From contig NZ_FMWS01000050.1 in assembly GCF_900103255.1 (NCBI RefSeq), positions 1 to 56,876 on the forward strand: a stretch of DNA of 56,876 bases, read 5' to 3'. The translations under genes were made by a program, and so were the position numbers. A model generated the notes under the pieces. That model saw only the letters and a program-made list of their open reading frames with translations, was not told where the DNA came from and did no database searches. Shown here one piece after another: positions 39,448-49,404 of the stretch; the stretch's first letter is position 1; each line of letters opens with the position of its first letter. This DNA is from Gilliamella bombi. GTDB lineage: Bacteria > Pseudomonadota > Gammaproteobacteria > Enterobacterales > Orbaceae.

Positions 39448-39901
39448 CGTTTGCTGTGGCTCTCGCATGTTCTATTTTAACAAATTCGATGAGCGAGTTT
39501 TGTTTTGTGATAAGCGAAAAGAGAGTCACGTAATATGCGACGGTCGAGTAGTAGATATCAATCCAGATGTGCAAGCCGATTTCACCGCGCTACCGTTCGA
39601 CAATGAAACATTTTATCAAGTTTGTTTCGATCCGCCCCATCTAATCAAAGTTGGCCACCGCAGTTGGCTAGCAAAAAAATATGGCCAACTTAATAAGTCA
39701 ACTTGGCAAGATGATTTAAGAAAAGGCTTTAGTGAATGCTTTCGAGTGCTAAAAACAAACGGCACGCTAATCTTTAAATGGAACGAAACAGACATACCAG
39801 TTAAAGAGATTTTAGCGTTAACTGAGTATGAACCTATCTTTGGCCACATCAGCGGTAAAAGGTCCAACACTCATTGGATGTCATTTATTAAGAGGAAATA
39901 A
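39428..39901 (+). CDS. SAM-dependent methyltransferase-like protein
   Basis: 157 residues. VLDVCCGSRMFYF (motif I), then FDPPHL (DPP motif) and GTLIFKWNETDI. Class I methyltransferase fold; substrate unknown (DNA is plausible given DPPH). Common beside phage cytosine methylases. Confidence 0.82.
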   Translation: MTKPVLDVCCGSRMFYFNKFDERVLFCDKRKESHVICDGRVVDINPDVQADFTALPFDNETFYQVCFDPPHLIKVGHRSWLAKKYGQLNKSTWQDDLRKGFSECFRVLKTNGTLIFKWNETDIPVKEILALTEYEPIFGHISGKRSNTHWMSFIKRK

Positions 39902-39903
39902 TA

Positions 39904-40158
39904 ATGACTACACACGAACTAAAAATTAAATCAGAGTATTTTATGGATGTAGCTCGAGGCAGGAAGTCGGCCGAAATACGCTACAACGACCGAAATTACA
40001 AGGTTGGAGATTTTCTAGTTTTGTATGAAATTGATGAGCACGGTAATCGTACGGGCAATCAATGTACTGTTATTGTCTCTCATATTTTAGACGATGCGGA
40101 GTATTTGCGAGACGGTTATGTAATGTTGAGCATCAATGTAGTGTCTAGATTTATATAA
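39904..40158 (+). CDS. DUF3850 protein (ASCH/PUA-like)
   Basis: 84 residues: HELKIKSEYFMDVARGRKSA, EIRYNDRNYKVGDFLVLYE are the DUF3850 signature, a small ASCH-like RNA-binding fold. Follows the methyltransferase by 2 bp. Confidence 0.9.
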   Translation: MTTHELKIKSEYFMDVARGRKSAEIRYNDRNYKVGDFLVLYEIDEHGNRTGNQCTVIVSHILDDAEYLRDGYVMLSINVVSRFI

Positions 40159-40198
40159 ATAATAGCGTGATAGTAACAGTTAAATGAGGAGAATAATT

Positions 40199-40501
40199 AT
40201 GACAAAACAATTAACTTTCATCGGTCACAGCGACGATATTTTTAGTGTATCAATAGATGGAAAACCTGTCGAAGAAATCGACTGTTTCGATGAACAAGCT
40301 AGATACAAAGTTAGTTCTGGCGAAAATCAGCTTTATGTTGTTGGCGAATATGTCACCCCCGGTGTTTGGATGATTGGCGTTGCCCAAATAGATCAGGGTA
40401 TACCAATTCCAAATTGGAATATTCAGTTGACTCATGAGCACGATTACAGCCCCGCTTTAACAATTGAATGTCCAGATGACGTAAAAATAGAAGAATGTTA
40501 G
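40199..40501 (+). CDS. Hypothetical protein
   Basis: 100 residues from ATG 40199 (GAGGAG site). Beta-rich (FIGHSDDIFSVSIDG; NQLYVVGEYVTPGVWMIGVA). A perfect hairpin ACCCCC/GGGGGT follows at about 40506-40520. Unknown. Confidence 0.6.
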   Translation: MTKQLTFIGHSDDIFSVSIDGKPVEEIDCFDEQARYKVSSGENQLYVVGEYVTPGVWMIGVAQIDQGIPIPNWNIQLTHEHDYSPALTIECPDDVKIEEC

Positions 40502-40560
40502 ACAATACCCCCATTGGGGGTGACTCTAATGAATTAACGCCAAAATTCTAAGGAAATCAA

Positions 40561-40806
40561 ATGAAAAACCGTAGAGCGGTAACAATCAGCGTAACTCCGG
40601 CTGAATATGATTCTATCTGTACCGCGTTCGGAGAGTATTTTAATAAATGCGAGGGCGCTGAAGATGATGTTTTTGTAGAAGACGCTAATCGGGACGGAAA
40701 TAATTTTAAAACGTTCCAAAAAAAATATAAAAGAGCATGTCAAAGACAGCTAGTAAAAGACACTGTTAAAAAAGCACTAGCTACACAAAAAAGCAAAGAG
40801 CAATAA
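40561..40806 (+). CDS. Hypothetical protein
   Basis: 81 residues with AAGGAAATCAA upstream. Helical, with a basic C-terminal part (KKYKRACQRQLVKDTVKKAL). Unknown. Confidence 0.6.
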   Translation: MKNRRAVTISVTPAEYDSICTAFGEYFNKCEGAEDDVFVEDANRDGNNFKTFQKKYKRACQRQLVKDTVKKALATQKSKEQ

Positions 40807-40855
40807 TTGCTATTGCTAAGTGTTATTTGTTGATAAGAGAGAATCAGAGGTAATT

Positions 40856-41173
40856 ATGGAAATGATTACATTAAAAGATGCGGCAAGAATAACAAAATTA
40901 TCTTACACGTATCTTTATGAAAAAAGAAAAGAATACGGATTTTCTTTTCAATCTAAATCAAAAAATAGAGTTGGAAAATGGTTGGTCGATAAAAAAGAGT
41001 TTGAAGAAAATTTCAAGGCAAAGCATAATGCAAATCGGCTAACCTCTGAAATTAAGGAGGTAAAAAAATGTCAATTAAAAAACGTGGCGACGTCTGGCAT
41101 ATTGACATCGTCGCGCCGGATGGGTCAAGAATTAGACGCTCTACTGGTACGGCAGACAAAAAACAGGCGTTAG
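40856..41173 (+). CDS. xis: Excisionase-like helix-turn-helix protein
   Basis: 105 residues from ATG 40856 (AGAGG site). LKDAARITKLSYTYLYEKRK followed by WLVDKKEFEENF is a MerR/AlpA-like winged helix as in excisionases. It overlaps the integrase gene by 106 bases, so its last ~35 residues share DNA with the integrase N terminus. Confidence 0.7.
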   Translation: MEMITLKDAARITKLSYTYLYEKRKEYGFSFQSKSKNRVGKWLVDKKEFEENFKAKHNANRLTSEIKEVKKCQLKNVATSGILTSSRRMGQELDALLVRQTKNRR

Positions 41174-42114
41174 AATATCATGATCGGCTAAAAGCTGAAT
41201 TGTGGGAAACGTCAAGAATCAACAAAAAGCCAACCAGGCTTTTTGAAGAAGCTATTATATTGATGTTAAAAGATGGAGAACATCAAGCAAGATTTGACTA
41301 TAAACAGGCTCACGCAGAATATTTTTTAAATATCTTTTCGGGTAGAGATTTATCAACTATTACTGGTGAGGAGTTAACGAACAGTATACCAACATTTCAT
41401 GCAAAAACTAAGAAACCAATAGCAAATGGTACAAAAAACCGTTATCGCTCTACGATTCTCAGGGCGTTTAGTTTAGCTCATAAAATGAACTGGATTGATG
41501 CTGTTCCCTACATTCCTCGTTATGGTGAGCCTAAAGTCAGAGTAAGGTGGATCACAAAGGAAAAAGCAAGCTTACTCATACAGAATCTAAAATTACAATG
41601 GATGAAAGACGTTTGTTTTTTTGCGCTATCAACAGGTGCGCGTATGAGTGAGATATTTACGCTAACGTGGCACAATGTTGATCTTGTTAATCGTGTAGCA
41701 ACCGTCACTAACGAAAACGCAAAATCAGGAAAAGCAAGAGCGTTATTACTAAATCATGACGCAATGGAGTTAATACGTAAGTTAAGATTCAGGAATAATT
41801 GTGAATATGTATTCACTCGTTCAACTAAAAAGCGAGTGCGTGATATTGATCGGCGAGATTTTAAACAAGCCTGTCAATTATCAGGAATAGATAATTTTCA
41901 TTTTCATGATTTACGCCACACTTGGGCAAGCTGGCACGTTCAAGCAGGTACACCGCTCTATACGCTCAAAAATCTTGGCGGATGGGAAACGTTAGAGATG
42001 GTGAATAAATACGCTCATCTAAACGCAGATCATATGCTTGAATTTGCAAACAATGTCACATTTACGGCACAAGGCTTGCTCAACGACACAATGATAAACG
42101 TAAGAAATGGTTAA
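41068..42114 (+). CDS. int: Tyrosine-family integrase
   Basis: 348 residues behind AAGGAGG. Catalytic residues: Arg192 (TGARMSEI), Lys near 219, His280 and Arg283 (HDLRHTW), Trp306 and Tyr315 (VNKYAHL). It ends 27 bp from the 3' end of the tRNA-Ile2 gene, the expected attachment site. Confidence 0.95.
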   Translation: MSIKKRGDVWHIDIVAPDGSRIRRSTGTADKKQALEYHDRLKAELWETSRINKKPTRLFEEAIILMLKDGEHQARFDYKQAHAEYFLNIFSGRDLSTITGEELTNSIPTFHAKTKKPIANGTKNRYRSTILRAFSLAHKMNWIDAVPYIPRYGEPKVRVRWITKEKASLLIQNLKLQWMKDVCFFALSTGARMSEIFTLTWHNVDLVNRVATVTNENAKSGKARALLLNHDAMELIRKLRFRNNCEYVFTRSTKKRVRDIDRRDFKQACQLSGIDNFHFHDLRHTWASWHVQAGTPLYTLKNLGGWETLEMVNKYAHLNADHMLEFANNVTFTAQGLLNDTMINVRNG

Positions 42115-42175
42115 AAACTTATATAAATCATAGTGTTTAATGGTGGCCCCTACTGGACTTGAACCAGTGACCAAT
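42114..42175. other. attR: Right prophage end / attachment site within tRNA 3' part (inferred)
   Basis: Integrase, then 26 bp, then the intact tRNA 3' end. The other copy of the core repeat is not found in the window, so the crossover point cannot be fixed. Confidence 0.5.
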
Positions 42176-42217
42176 CGATTATGAGTCGACTGCTCTGACC
42201 AACTGAGCTAAGGGGCC
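42141..42217 (-). tRNA. ileX: tRNA-Ile2 (CAU anticodon, lysidine type)
   Basis: 77 nt including an encoded CCA. GGCCCCT/AGGGGCC acceptor stem, anticodon loop CTCATAA, TTCAAGT in the T arm. The body matches E. coli tRNA-Ile2 rather than elongator or initiator tRNA-Met, so C34 should be modified to lysidine and read AUA. Its 3' end faces the integrase. Confidence 0.93.
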
Positions 42218-42433
42218 ATTTGGATGTGCTACTTAGTTAGTAGGGTTGCGATTATAATAGAGTTAAATCGAATTTGCTATAGTTAATTAATAAAATAGGT
42301 CGGTTTGATTATTTATTGTCCTGTGATTTATTAGATTTTATACAAGTTTAATTACTGATATTTTTTGTTTAATTAAACTGCTACAATAATTTAGTTTATT
42401 ATTGATTGTTGTTTTATTGGTTGAGGAAATATT

Positions 42434-42793
42434 ATGTCTATAAAAAAATTATTATTCATTGGTGTTACGATGGTTGCGACTTTACTTTTAGGTGCTTGTA
42501 GTAGTTCTAACTATCAAACTACTTCTGCCGGTAGTCAAGTTCGGTTTATTGATACTAAACCAGCTGCTTCTTGTCAGTTATTAGGTAAAGCAGAGGGGCG
42601 TCGTAGTAGTTTTTTTTCTGGTCTTAAAACACATAGTGAACTTATTCGTGATGCGGCTTCTGACCTGATGAATAAAGCTGCTGCAATGGGTGGTAATGTG
42701 ATTTATAATGCACAGGATACTTCAATGCAATATATTTCTGATATTGCACCAACAGATGCGGTTATGGTTGGTGAGGTTTATAGCTGTAAATAA
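42434..42793 (+). CDS. DUF4156 lipoprotein
   Basis: 119 residues. Signal peptide with lipobox LGAC (Cys22); mature part QVRFIDTKPAASCQLLGKAE, MNKAAAMGGNVIY and VGEVYSCK is DUF4156 (envelope lipoprotein, role unknown). First chromosomal gene after the prophage. Confidence 0.88.
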   Translation: MSIKKLLFIGVTMVATLLLGACSSSNYQTTSAGSQVRFIDTKPAASCQLLGKAEGRRSSFFSGLKTHSELIRDAASDLMNKAAAMGGNVIYNAQDTSMQYISDIAPTDAVMVGEVYSCK

Positions 42794-42806
42794 TGCTGAT
42801 TAAATG

Positions 42807-42832
42807 AAAAAGGGAGGTTTGCCTCCCTTTTT
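42807..42832. terminator. Bidirectional terminator
   Basis: Perfect 11-bp stem AAAAAGGGAGG/CCTCCCTTTTT with a TTTG loop, between convergent lipoprotein and serC genes. Confidence 0.9.
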
Positions 42833-42867
42833 GCTGATAGTAATGACTTGTAATATTTTGAGTTAAT

Positions 42868-43953
42868 TTAGCTATTTTGTTTTTCAAATCGCTGCATAAA
42901 ATCAATTAAATAATTGACGCCTTCTTGATCCATAGCGTTATAAATTGATGCTCGCATACCTCCTGCAATTCGGTGACCTTTAATGCCAATAATGTTGGCT
43001 TGAGTTGCTTCGCTTACAAATTTTTTATCCAACTCTTCATTCGGTGATAAGAAGGTAACATTCATAATTGACCGATTAGCTACTGCAACATTATTTCTAT
43101 AAAAATCAGATTGATCGATGAATTGATATAGTAATTGTGCTTTAGCTTGATTTCGTTGCTGCATTGCTTTTAGTCCACCAAGACTTTTTATCCATTTAAA
43201 CACTAGCCCCGACAAATACCATGCAAATGTAGGTGGAGTGTTAAACATTGAATCGTTGTCCATTAAGATTTTATAATCTAGTACTGATGGTATGATTTTT
43301 TGTGCATGACCAATTAGATCTTCTCGCACAATGATAATGGTAATACCTGATGGACCAATATTTTTTTGAGCACCCGCATAAATTATGCCATATCGGTTTA
43401 TGTCAATAGGTTGCGATAATATACATGATGATAAGTCAGCTACAACAGTTTTATCACCAAAGTTGGGGGCTTCAAAGATTTGAACGCCATCAATTGTTTC
43501 GTTTGGACAATAGTGTACATAGGCAGCATTATCATTTAATTGCCATTCTGACATAGATTTAACAGCCGTTAGTCCGTTTTGTTTGATAACAACATTTTGT
43601 TCATTCACTTGGCAATATTTGCTGGCTTCTTTGATTGCGCATTGGCTCCAATAACCACTGTTAATATAGTCGGCATTGGTTTTATTTCCTAAAATATTTA
43701 ATGGAACTGCAGCAAATTGTGCTCTGGCTCCACCTTGGCAATAAAGAATTTTGTAATTGTTTGGAACGTTTAAGATTTCTCGTAGGTCGTTGGTGGCCTC
43801 AATAGCACAGACGTCAAAATCTTTACCTCTATGGCTTAATTCCATGACTGAAGCGCCTGTATTATGCCAATTTAATAATTCAGTTTGAACTTGTTTTAAT
43901 ACTTCAGCAGGCAATTTTGCTGGACCTGCACTAAAATTATAACTTTTACTCAT
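42868..43953 (-). CDS. serC: Phosphoserine aminotransferase
   Basis: 361 residues. [14 protein letters not shown] at the start, PLP lysine in [11 protein letters not shown]-terminal [17 protein letters not shown]. Converts 3-phosphohydroxypyruvate to phosphoserine and also acts in pyridoxal phosphate synthesis. Full length for the family. It lies 160 bp downstream of argH in the same direction but has a long own leader. Confidence 0.97.
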   Translation of the reverse strand: MSKSYNFSAGPAKLPAEVLKQVQTELLNWHNTGASVMELSHRGKDFDVCAIEATNDLREILNVPNNYKILYCQGGARAQFAAVPLNILGNKTNADYINSGYWSQCAIKEASKYCQVNEQNVVIKQNGLTAVKSMSEWQLNDNAAYVHYCPNETIDGVQIFEAPNFGDKTVVADLSSCILSQPIDINRYGIIYAGAQKNIGPSGITIIIVREDLIGHAQKIIPSVLDYKILMDNDSMFNTPPTFAWYLSGLVFKWIKSLGGLKAMQQRNQAKAQLLYQFIDQSDFYRNNVAVANRSIMNVTFLSPNEELDKKFVSEATQANIIGIKGHRIAGGMRASIYNAMDQEGVNYLIDFMQRFEKQNS

Positions 43954-44113
43954 TATGCTTCACTTTAATCCATTCAAAAAAGAGCTCTATTTTTACACTG
44001 TATGAACAGATATACAATCATATTTTTTGTTAAAAAGTTTCAGGTAACTATGTGTTTCAGTATAAAAATACCAGATAATACAGGTATAGTTGTTATTAGA
44101 TTAATATAGCTGT

Positions 44114-45487
44114 TTATAATAGTTGTTGCTTGGCAACTTCAATCGCTGATTTTACCTGCTGTGGTGAAACCCCACCTTTGGCACATCGTTTAGCTAGGCA
44201 TGATTCTAGCGATAATATTAAATAAACATCATTATCAATAACTGGGCTAAATTTTTGTAGTTCTTCAAGCGAAAGTTCTTCGAGCGCTTTTTGCTTTGCA
44301 ATAGCATCAACAACTGCTTCGCCAACAATGTGGTGAGCTTCACGGAATGGTATGCCTTTGGCAACTAAATAATCAGCTAATTCAGTTGCATTAGAATAAC
44401 CTTGTTTGGCAGCTTCTTGGCAATTTGTGTAGTTAATTTTAATATCCTCTAGCACTAGTGTGGACATATCTAAGCATTCTTGCCAAGTATCAAGTGCGTC
44501 AAATAGATGCTCTTTGTCTTCTTGTAAATCTTTATTATAAGCAAGCGGTAAACCTTTGAAGGTCATTAAGGCTCCTGTTAATGCACCTGCAACCCGCCCT
44601 ATTTTGCCACGAATCAGTTCTAATGCATCTGGATTCTTTTTTTGTGGCATGAGTGAAGATCCTGAAGTCACTCGATCTGATAGTTCAACAAAATTGGCTT
44701 CACCACTATTGAAAATAATAAGATCTTCAGCAAAACGCGATAGGTGTACCATACCTATTGAAGCATTATTTAATAGTTCAAGAATGTGATCACGATCAGA
44801 CACCGAGTCCAAACTATTATTAGTTGCTTGAGCAAATCCTAACCAATGCGCTAATTGTTCACGATCCATTGGATAGGCAGTTCCAGCTAATGCACCTGAG
44901 CCTAATGGACTAACATCTAAACGTTGCAATGTATCTTCTAAACGGCTGACATCACGACTTAGCATTTCAAAATAAGCCAGGCACCAATGCGCAAATGTAA
45001 TTGGTTGTGCTCGTTGCAAGTGGGTGTAACCAGGCATAATAGCTTTTTGGTGCTGTTCAGCGGTTGTAACTAGTAATTGGCGTAAGTGATTTATCGCATT
45101 AATTAAATAAGGAATTTGGTCTTTACACCATAATTTTAAGTCGGTTGTTGATTGGTCATTACGGCTTCGTCCTGTGTGTAATTTTTTACCTAATTCGCCA
45201 ATTTTTTCAATCAGTTTTTGTTCAACCCAACTGTGTATGTCTTCGGCATCACTTTGTAAAATTTGGTTAGGATCTTGTTTAACCAATAGCAACAATTCAT
45301 TTAAGGCTTTTTCTAATTTTTTTTGTTCATCATAAGATATAACGTTAACCGTTACCAATGCTTTTGACCAAGCAATTGAGCCAATGATATCTTGCTCTGC
45401 AAGACGATAATCAAAGCGTAATGAATCATTAAAATGCTTAAATCGTTCATCTGCTTCTTGGCTAAAACGCCCACCCCATAATGCCAT
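44114..45487 (-). CDS. argH: Argininosuccinate lyase
   Basis: 457 residues. [29 protein letters not shown], and the superfamily signature [12 protein letters not shown]. Splits argininosuccinate into arginine and fumarate, the last step of the pathway. Normal length. Last of the argC-B-G-H series; 180 bp separate it from argG. Confidence 0.97.
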   Translation of the reverse strand: MALWGGRFSQEADERFKHFNDSLRFDYRLAEQDIIGSIAWSKALVTVNVISYDEQKKLEKALNELLLLVKQDPNQILQSDAEDIHSWVEQKLIEKIGELGKKLHTGRSRNDQSTTDLKLWCKDQIPYLINAINHLRQLLVTTAEQHQKAIMPGYTHLQRAQPITFAHWCLAYFEMLSRDVSRLEDTLQRLDVSPLGSGALAGTAYPMDREQLAHWLGFAQATNNSLDSVSDRDHILELLNNASIGMVHLSRFAEDLIIFNSGEANFVELSDRVTSGSSLMPQKKNPDALELIRGKIGRVAGALTGALMTFKGLPLAYNKDLQEDKEHLFDALDTWQECLDMSTLVLEDIKINYTNCQEAAKQGYSNATELADYLVAKGIPFREAHHIVGEAVVDAIAKQKALEELSLEELQKFSPVIDNDVYLILSLESCLAKRCAKGGVSPQQVKSAIEVAKQQLL

Positions 45488-45667
45488 AATTACCTCAATA
45501 TTATCTTAAATAAATGTTATCTTAATGATTAGCTGTACAATTTCAATTTTCGTTTTATATATTTATTTTTATAATAAAATTAAATTTAATCAAGAATAAA
45601 AATAATATATACAGGACATTGCCTGTATATATTTATTATTATCGCTATTTTATTTGCAAATTGGCGT

Positions 45668-46912
45668 TTACTTTTTCGCTTTTTTGGCAGTTTGTTTTTG
45701 CTGTTCCTCATTTAAAGCACGTATACGTGATGATAATGAGAATAGACGAATAAATCCTCCTGCATGGCTATGATCATAAACTTCATCTTCACCAAATGTA
45801 GCAAATTCTTCATTATATAGGCTATTTGGTGATTTCTTTTGCACGGCAGTTGCATTACCTTTATAAAGTTTAACCACTACTTCACCCGTCATGTCTTGTG
45901 CCAAAACTTCAGCCGCGGCTTGAATTGATCGACGATATGGTGCAAACCAGCGCCCATCATAAACAACATAAGCCATTTCAATACCTAGTTGTTCACGCCA
46001 TTTAAAGCTGTCGCGGTCTAATATTAATTGTTCTAAACCACGTAATGCTGTCATCATTATTGTGCCGCCAGGCGTTTCATAACAACCACGCGATTTGATA
46101 CCGACTAAGCGATTTTCAATGATATCAACTCGACCAACACCATGTTTTGCACCAATTTTATTTAATGTTGCAACACAGTTATATGGTGATAATTTTTTCC
46201 CATTTACTGAAACCACTTCGCCTTTTTCAATACCAATGGTTACTAATTCTGGTTGGTTTGGAGCATCTTCAGGCGAAACAGTCCAAGCCCAGCAATCTGT
46301 ATTAGCTTGGTTCCATGTGCTTTCTAACACACCACCTTCAGTGGAGATATGCCATGCGTTTTCGTCACGGCTGTAAATTTTTTCAACGGTTGCAGTTGTT
46401 GGAATTTTACGAACTTTTAAATAATCAATTAATGCTTCGCGTGAACGCAGATCCCATTCACGCCAAGGAGCAATCACTTTAAGTTGTGGTGCAAGTGCAG
46501 TATAGGTTGTTTCAAAACGCACTTGGTCATTGCCTTTACCAGTCGCTCCGTGACAGAGTGTATCAGCCCCGACTTCTAACGCATATTCAACTTGCGCTTT
46601 TGCAATAATTGGACGAGCCATGGAGGTACCAAGATAATAAGTTCCTTCGTATAAGGCTCCTGTTTTTAAGACTGGATATACGTAATCTTTAACAAATTCT
46701 TCTCTTAAATCAACAACCTTACAAGCAACTGCACCCGATGCTTTAGCCTTTTTTTCTACATCTTTTAGTTCTTTTGGATCTTGACCTACATTAGCAACAA
46801 AGGCATAAACTTCACATCCACCATAATTTTCTTTCAACCAAGGAATAATTGCTGATGTATCCAAACCACCTGAATAAGCCAATACGACCTTTTTTGTTCC
46901 ACTTTTTTCCAT
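45668..46912 (-). CDS. argG: Argininosuccinate synthase
   Basis: 414 residues. ATP-pyrophosphatase loop AYSGGLDTS at 13-21, [15 protein letters not shown], and [10 protein letters not shown]. Joins citrulline and aspartate. Length fits the common ~400-residue type rather than the longer E. coli form. The C-terminal end is lysine-rich. Confidence 0.97.
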   Translation of the reverse strand: MEKSGTKKVVLAYSGGLDTSAIIPWLKENYGGCEVYAFVANVGQDPKELKDVEKKAKASGAVACKVVDLREEFVKDYVYPVLKTGALYEGTYYLGTSMARPIIAKAQVEYALEVGADTLCHGATGKGNDQVRFETTYTALAPQLKVIAPWREWDLRSREALIDYLKVRKIPTTATVEKIYSRDENAWHISTEGGVLESTWNQANTDCWAWTVSPEDAPNQPELVTIGIEKGEVVSVNGKKLSPYNCVATLNKIGAKHGVGRVDIIENRLVGIKSRGCYETPGGTIMMTALRGLEQLILDRDSFKWREQLGIEMAYVVYDGRWFAPYRRSIQAAAEVLAQDMTGEVVVKLYKGNATAVQKKSPNSLYNEEFATFGEDEVYDHSHAGGFIRLFSLSSRIRALNEEQQKQTAKKAKK

Positions 46913-47016
46913 GTTATACCCTTTCTAAATTAACTGACGATAAAAATGAGTTAAAAATATTTTTTTATTAATCGTTAGATATAGATAACTAGCTTAATAT
47001 AATAGCTGCTCAATAT

Positions 47017-47796
47017 CTAAGCAATGATTCTTGTGCCTGTAGTGCCTGATTGCCCATTAAATAATTCGATGAGTTGGTGGGATTCTTTCCAACTAGCAAT
47101 ATCAATTGGTCGTCCTAAGGCCTTGGCGGCTTCGAAAGCTGAATTCACTTTAACAACCATACCGTCTGTAATAACACCTTTAGCAATCAGTTGCTCCGCT
47201 TGTGATTGAGTTAATGATTCAATGCGTTGTTTGTTTTCGTCAAGTACGCCAACTACATCAGACAATAATATTAAATCAGCATTTAAGGTCTTAGCTAGTG
47301 CTACCGCTGCGTGATCGGCATTAACATTCATCATTTGTCCCGCTTGAGTAATACCAATCGAGCTAATAATGGGAAGGTATCCCGAATTAATAAGTAGATT
47401 GATTAATGTAGGATCGCCAGCTTTTGCTTCACCAACATAACCTAAATCTTCTGAAATTTGTTTAACTTCTACACTATTACCATCAGCTAAACAGAGTCCT
47501 ACACTTGCTATTTGCTGTTTTTTTGCTTCTGACAATAAAGTAGTATTGGCACTGCCAGCAAGGCTACCAACAATAACGTCAATTTGATCAGCAGGAGTTA
47601 CCCGTAATCCATTGCGACGTACTACGGGTAAAGAAAGTCTATCCATTAATGAATCAACTACCGTACCACCACCATGAACAATAATTAATGATCGTTGAAA
47701 ATTTTTTTTGTACTCACTAATAACGTCAAATAATTTACTTAAGGCATCTTTATTGTCGAGCAATACGCCTCCAAGTTTTATAATTAATGGTTTCAT
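47017..47796 (-). CDS. argB: Acetylglutamate kinase
   Basis: 259 residues. IIKLGG near the start, [24 protein letters not shown] and [13 protein letters not shown]. Second step of arginine synthesis. Lies 78 bp after argC. Confidence 0.97.
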   Translation of the reverse strand: MKPLIIKLGGVLLDNKDALSKLFDVISEYKKNFQRSLIIVHGGGTVVDSLMDRLSLPVVRRNGLRVTPADQIDVIVGSLAGSANTTLLSEAKKQQIASVGLCLADGNSVEVKQISEDLGYVGEAKAGDPTLINLLINSGYLPIISSIGITQAGQMMNVNADHAAVALAKTLNADLILLSDVVGVLDENKQRIESLTQSQAEQLIAKGVITDGMVVKVNSAFEAAKALGRPIDIASWKESHQLIELFNGQSGTTGTRIIA

Positions 47797-47874
47797 TTTA
47801 GTTTCCTATTAATTTAACCTATTTTTAATTCATTAAAAATTTTGTACAGTGCTTTTGAAATAATTCACTCATTT

Positions 47875-48885
47875 TTATAATAATGACGTGGTTTCATCAA
47901 AATTATATCGAATGTTCATGCACTGCACAGCTTGTGCTGCTGCGCCTTTTAATAAGTTATCTTCAACAGAAATTAATATTAAATGACGATCTTTTAATAC
48001 AAATCCAATATCACAATAAGGCAAACCAATGACAGATTTTAATGCTGGCCAATCTTTTTGATAAATTCTAATCAAAGGCTTATTTTTGTAATATTTATTT
48101 AGAGCTTTGAGGATATCTTGTGATGTAACACCTTCATTTACTCGGCAAGTAATTGTGGCGTGGATACCTTGTTTAAAACTGCCTAAATGAGGTGTAAAGA
48201 TCACTTCTTGACCTAAATGTGTTGCAATTTCGGGTTGGTGCCGATGAGTAAAAAGTCCATAGGCATGTAAACTTACTTCACAAAATATATTATTATGCGA
48301 AGGTTTTCGCCCTGCTCCACTCACCCCACTCACAGCATTAATAACAGGCCATTGTGAATTATCTAATAGCCCCTCCTCGATTAATGGTTTTAATGGTAAT
48401 TGTGATGCTGTAGGATAACATCCTGGTACAGCAATCAGTTGTGCCTGTTTGATTTGTTCACTATTCCATTCTGCTAAGCCATAAACTGCTTTATCTAACC
48501 ATTTTGGGTGCTGATGGATAAAACCATAATAATCGGTATAAAAAGAAGCAGAGTTAACTCTAAACGCACCCGACAAATCAAAAACTGTACAACCATGTTC
48601 TAAAAAATAAGGAGCTATATTGTGGCTGACTGCATGTTCAGTAGCTAAAAAAACTATATCAAGATCATTGATATAGGCAGAATAATCTGCAGTGGCAATA
48701 AGTGGTAAGTCAACAACACCTTTTAACTGAGGGTGTAAATCATAATCAGAAATAAGCTTACCACCGTCTTGGCTGTTTTCAGACACGGTTAAAGCAATAA
48801 GTTGTATATGCGGATGCTTGTGTAAATAATAAGCTAATTTTGCCCCCGCATAACCACTTGCACCAACAATAATTGCTTTTAACAT
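47875..48885 (-). CDS. argC: N-acetyl-gamma-glutamyl-phosphate reductase
   Basis: 336 residues. [14 protein letters not shown]-binding motif at 8-17, catalytic Cys in [11 protein letters not shown], and [10 protein letters not shown]. First gene behind the ARG boxes. Third step of arginine synthesis. Confidence 0.97.
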   Translation of the reverse strand: MLKAIIVGASGYAGAKLAYYLHKHPHIQLIALTVSENSQDGGKLISDYDLHPQLKGVVDLPLIATADYSAYINDLDIVFLATEHAVSHNIAPYFLEHGCTVFDLSGAFRVNSASFYTDYYGFIHQHPKWLDKAVYGLAEWNSEQIKQAQLIAVPGCYPTASQLPLKPLIEEGLLDNSQWPVINAVSGVSGAGRKPSHNNIFCEVSLHAYGLFTHRHQPEIATHLGQEVIFTPHLGSFKQGIHATITCRVNEGVTSQDILKALNKYYKNKPLIRIYQKDWPALKSVIGLPYCDIGFVLKDRHLILISVEDNLLKGAAAQAVQCMNIRYNFDETTSLL

Positions 48886-48960
48886 ACCCTACCCTTATCT
48901 ATTTTTTATGCAATAATGTGCATATAGTAGGTTATTTATAAGGCTATTACAAGTACAAAA

Positions 48961-48995
48961 TGAATTTTTATTCACTTTTTGTGAATTTAATTTCA
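48961..48995 (-). promoter_or_regulatory. Two ARG boxes (ArgR operator) upstream of argC
   Basis: TGAATTTTTATTCA (48961-48974) and TGAATTTAATTTCA (48982-48995), centres 21 bp apart, i.e. 18-bp boxes with 3-bp spacing as in E. coli ArgR operators. A TATAAA-like -10 lies downstream toward argC, so ArgR-arginine would cover the -35. Confidence 0.88.
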
Positions 48996-49166
48996 AATAT
49001 TTTTTGCAGACACCCAAATATTCTGATCCTCACAGAAAATTGACAGGATGATTTTAACCATGAAGTGTAAACAACCCGGTGTTTTACTACATCTTAGTTT
49101 ATTTACATACTGCAATTTATATTTTCAACAATTTTATTGTTGACGTAGATGCTATGCTATGTGGTT

Positions 49167-49240
49167 TTGACTAAAAAAAATAGTAATGTAAAATTTAAAA
49201 AAATTAGGCATAATCACAGTTTGATGTGAAATTAATCACA
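49167..49240 (+). promoter_or_regulatory. Promoter and CRP-type site upstream of trhP
   Basis: TTGACT (49167), 16 bp, TAAAAT (49189). A perfect CRP-type palindrome TGTGA-AATTAA-TCACA lies at 49225-49240, 165 bp before the trhP start. The 48996-49404 stretch holds no gene; it is AT-rich regulatory DNA. Confidence 0.65.
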
Positions 49241-49404
49241 ACATTTAACAAAATAGCCTTTGTTTATAAGCATAGTTTTTCTGCTGTGTATCTTGACAAT
49301 ATAATAAATTTGCCAACAGATAGGCTAAAGCGTAAAATGCCCATCCTATTTTGCTTAATCTATTACTTATAAGTAATACTGACCTGAAATCAGAGGCATT
49401 TTTA

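Noticed and set aside
42141-42217. Elongator tRNA-Met reading of the CAU tRNA
   Set aside because: Acceptor, anticodon and T arms match tRNA-Ile2, not the GGCTACG...CGTAGCC body of elongator tRNA-Met.
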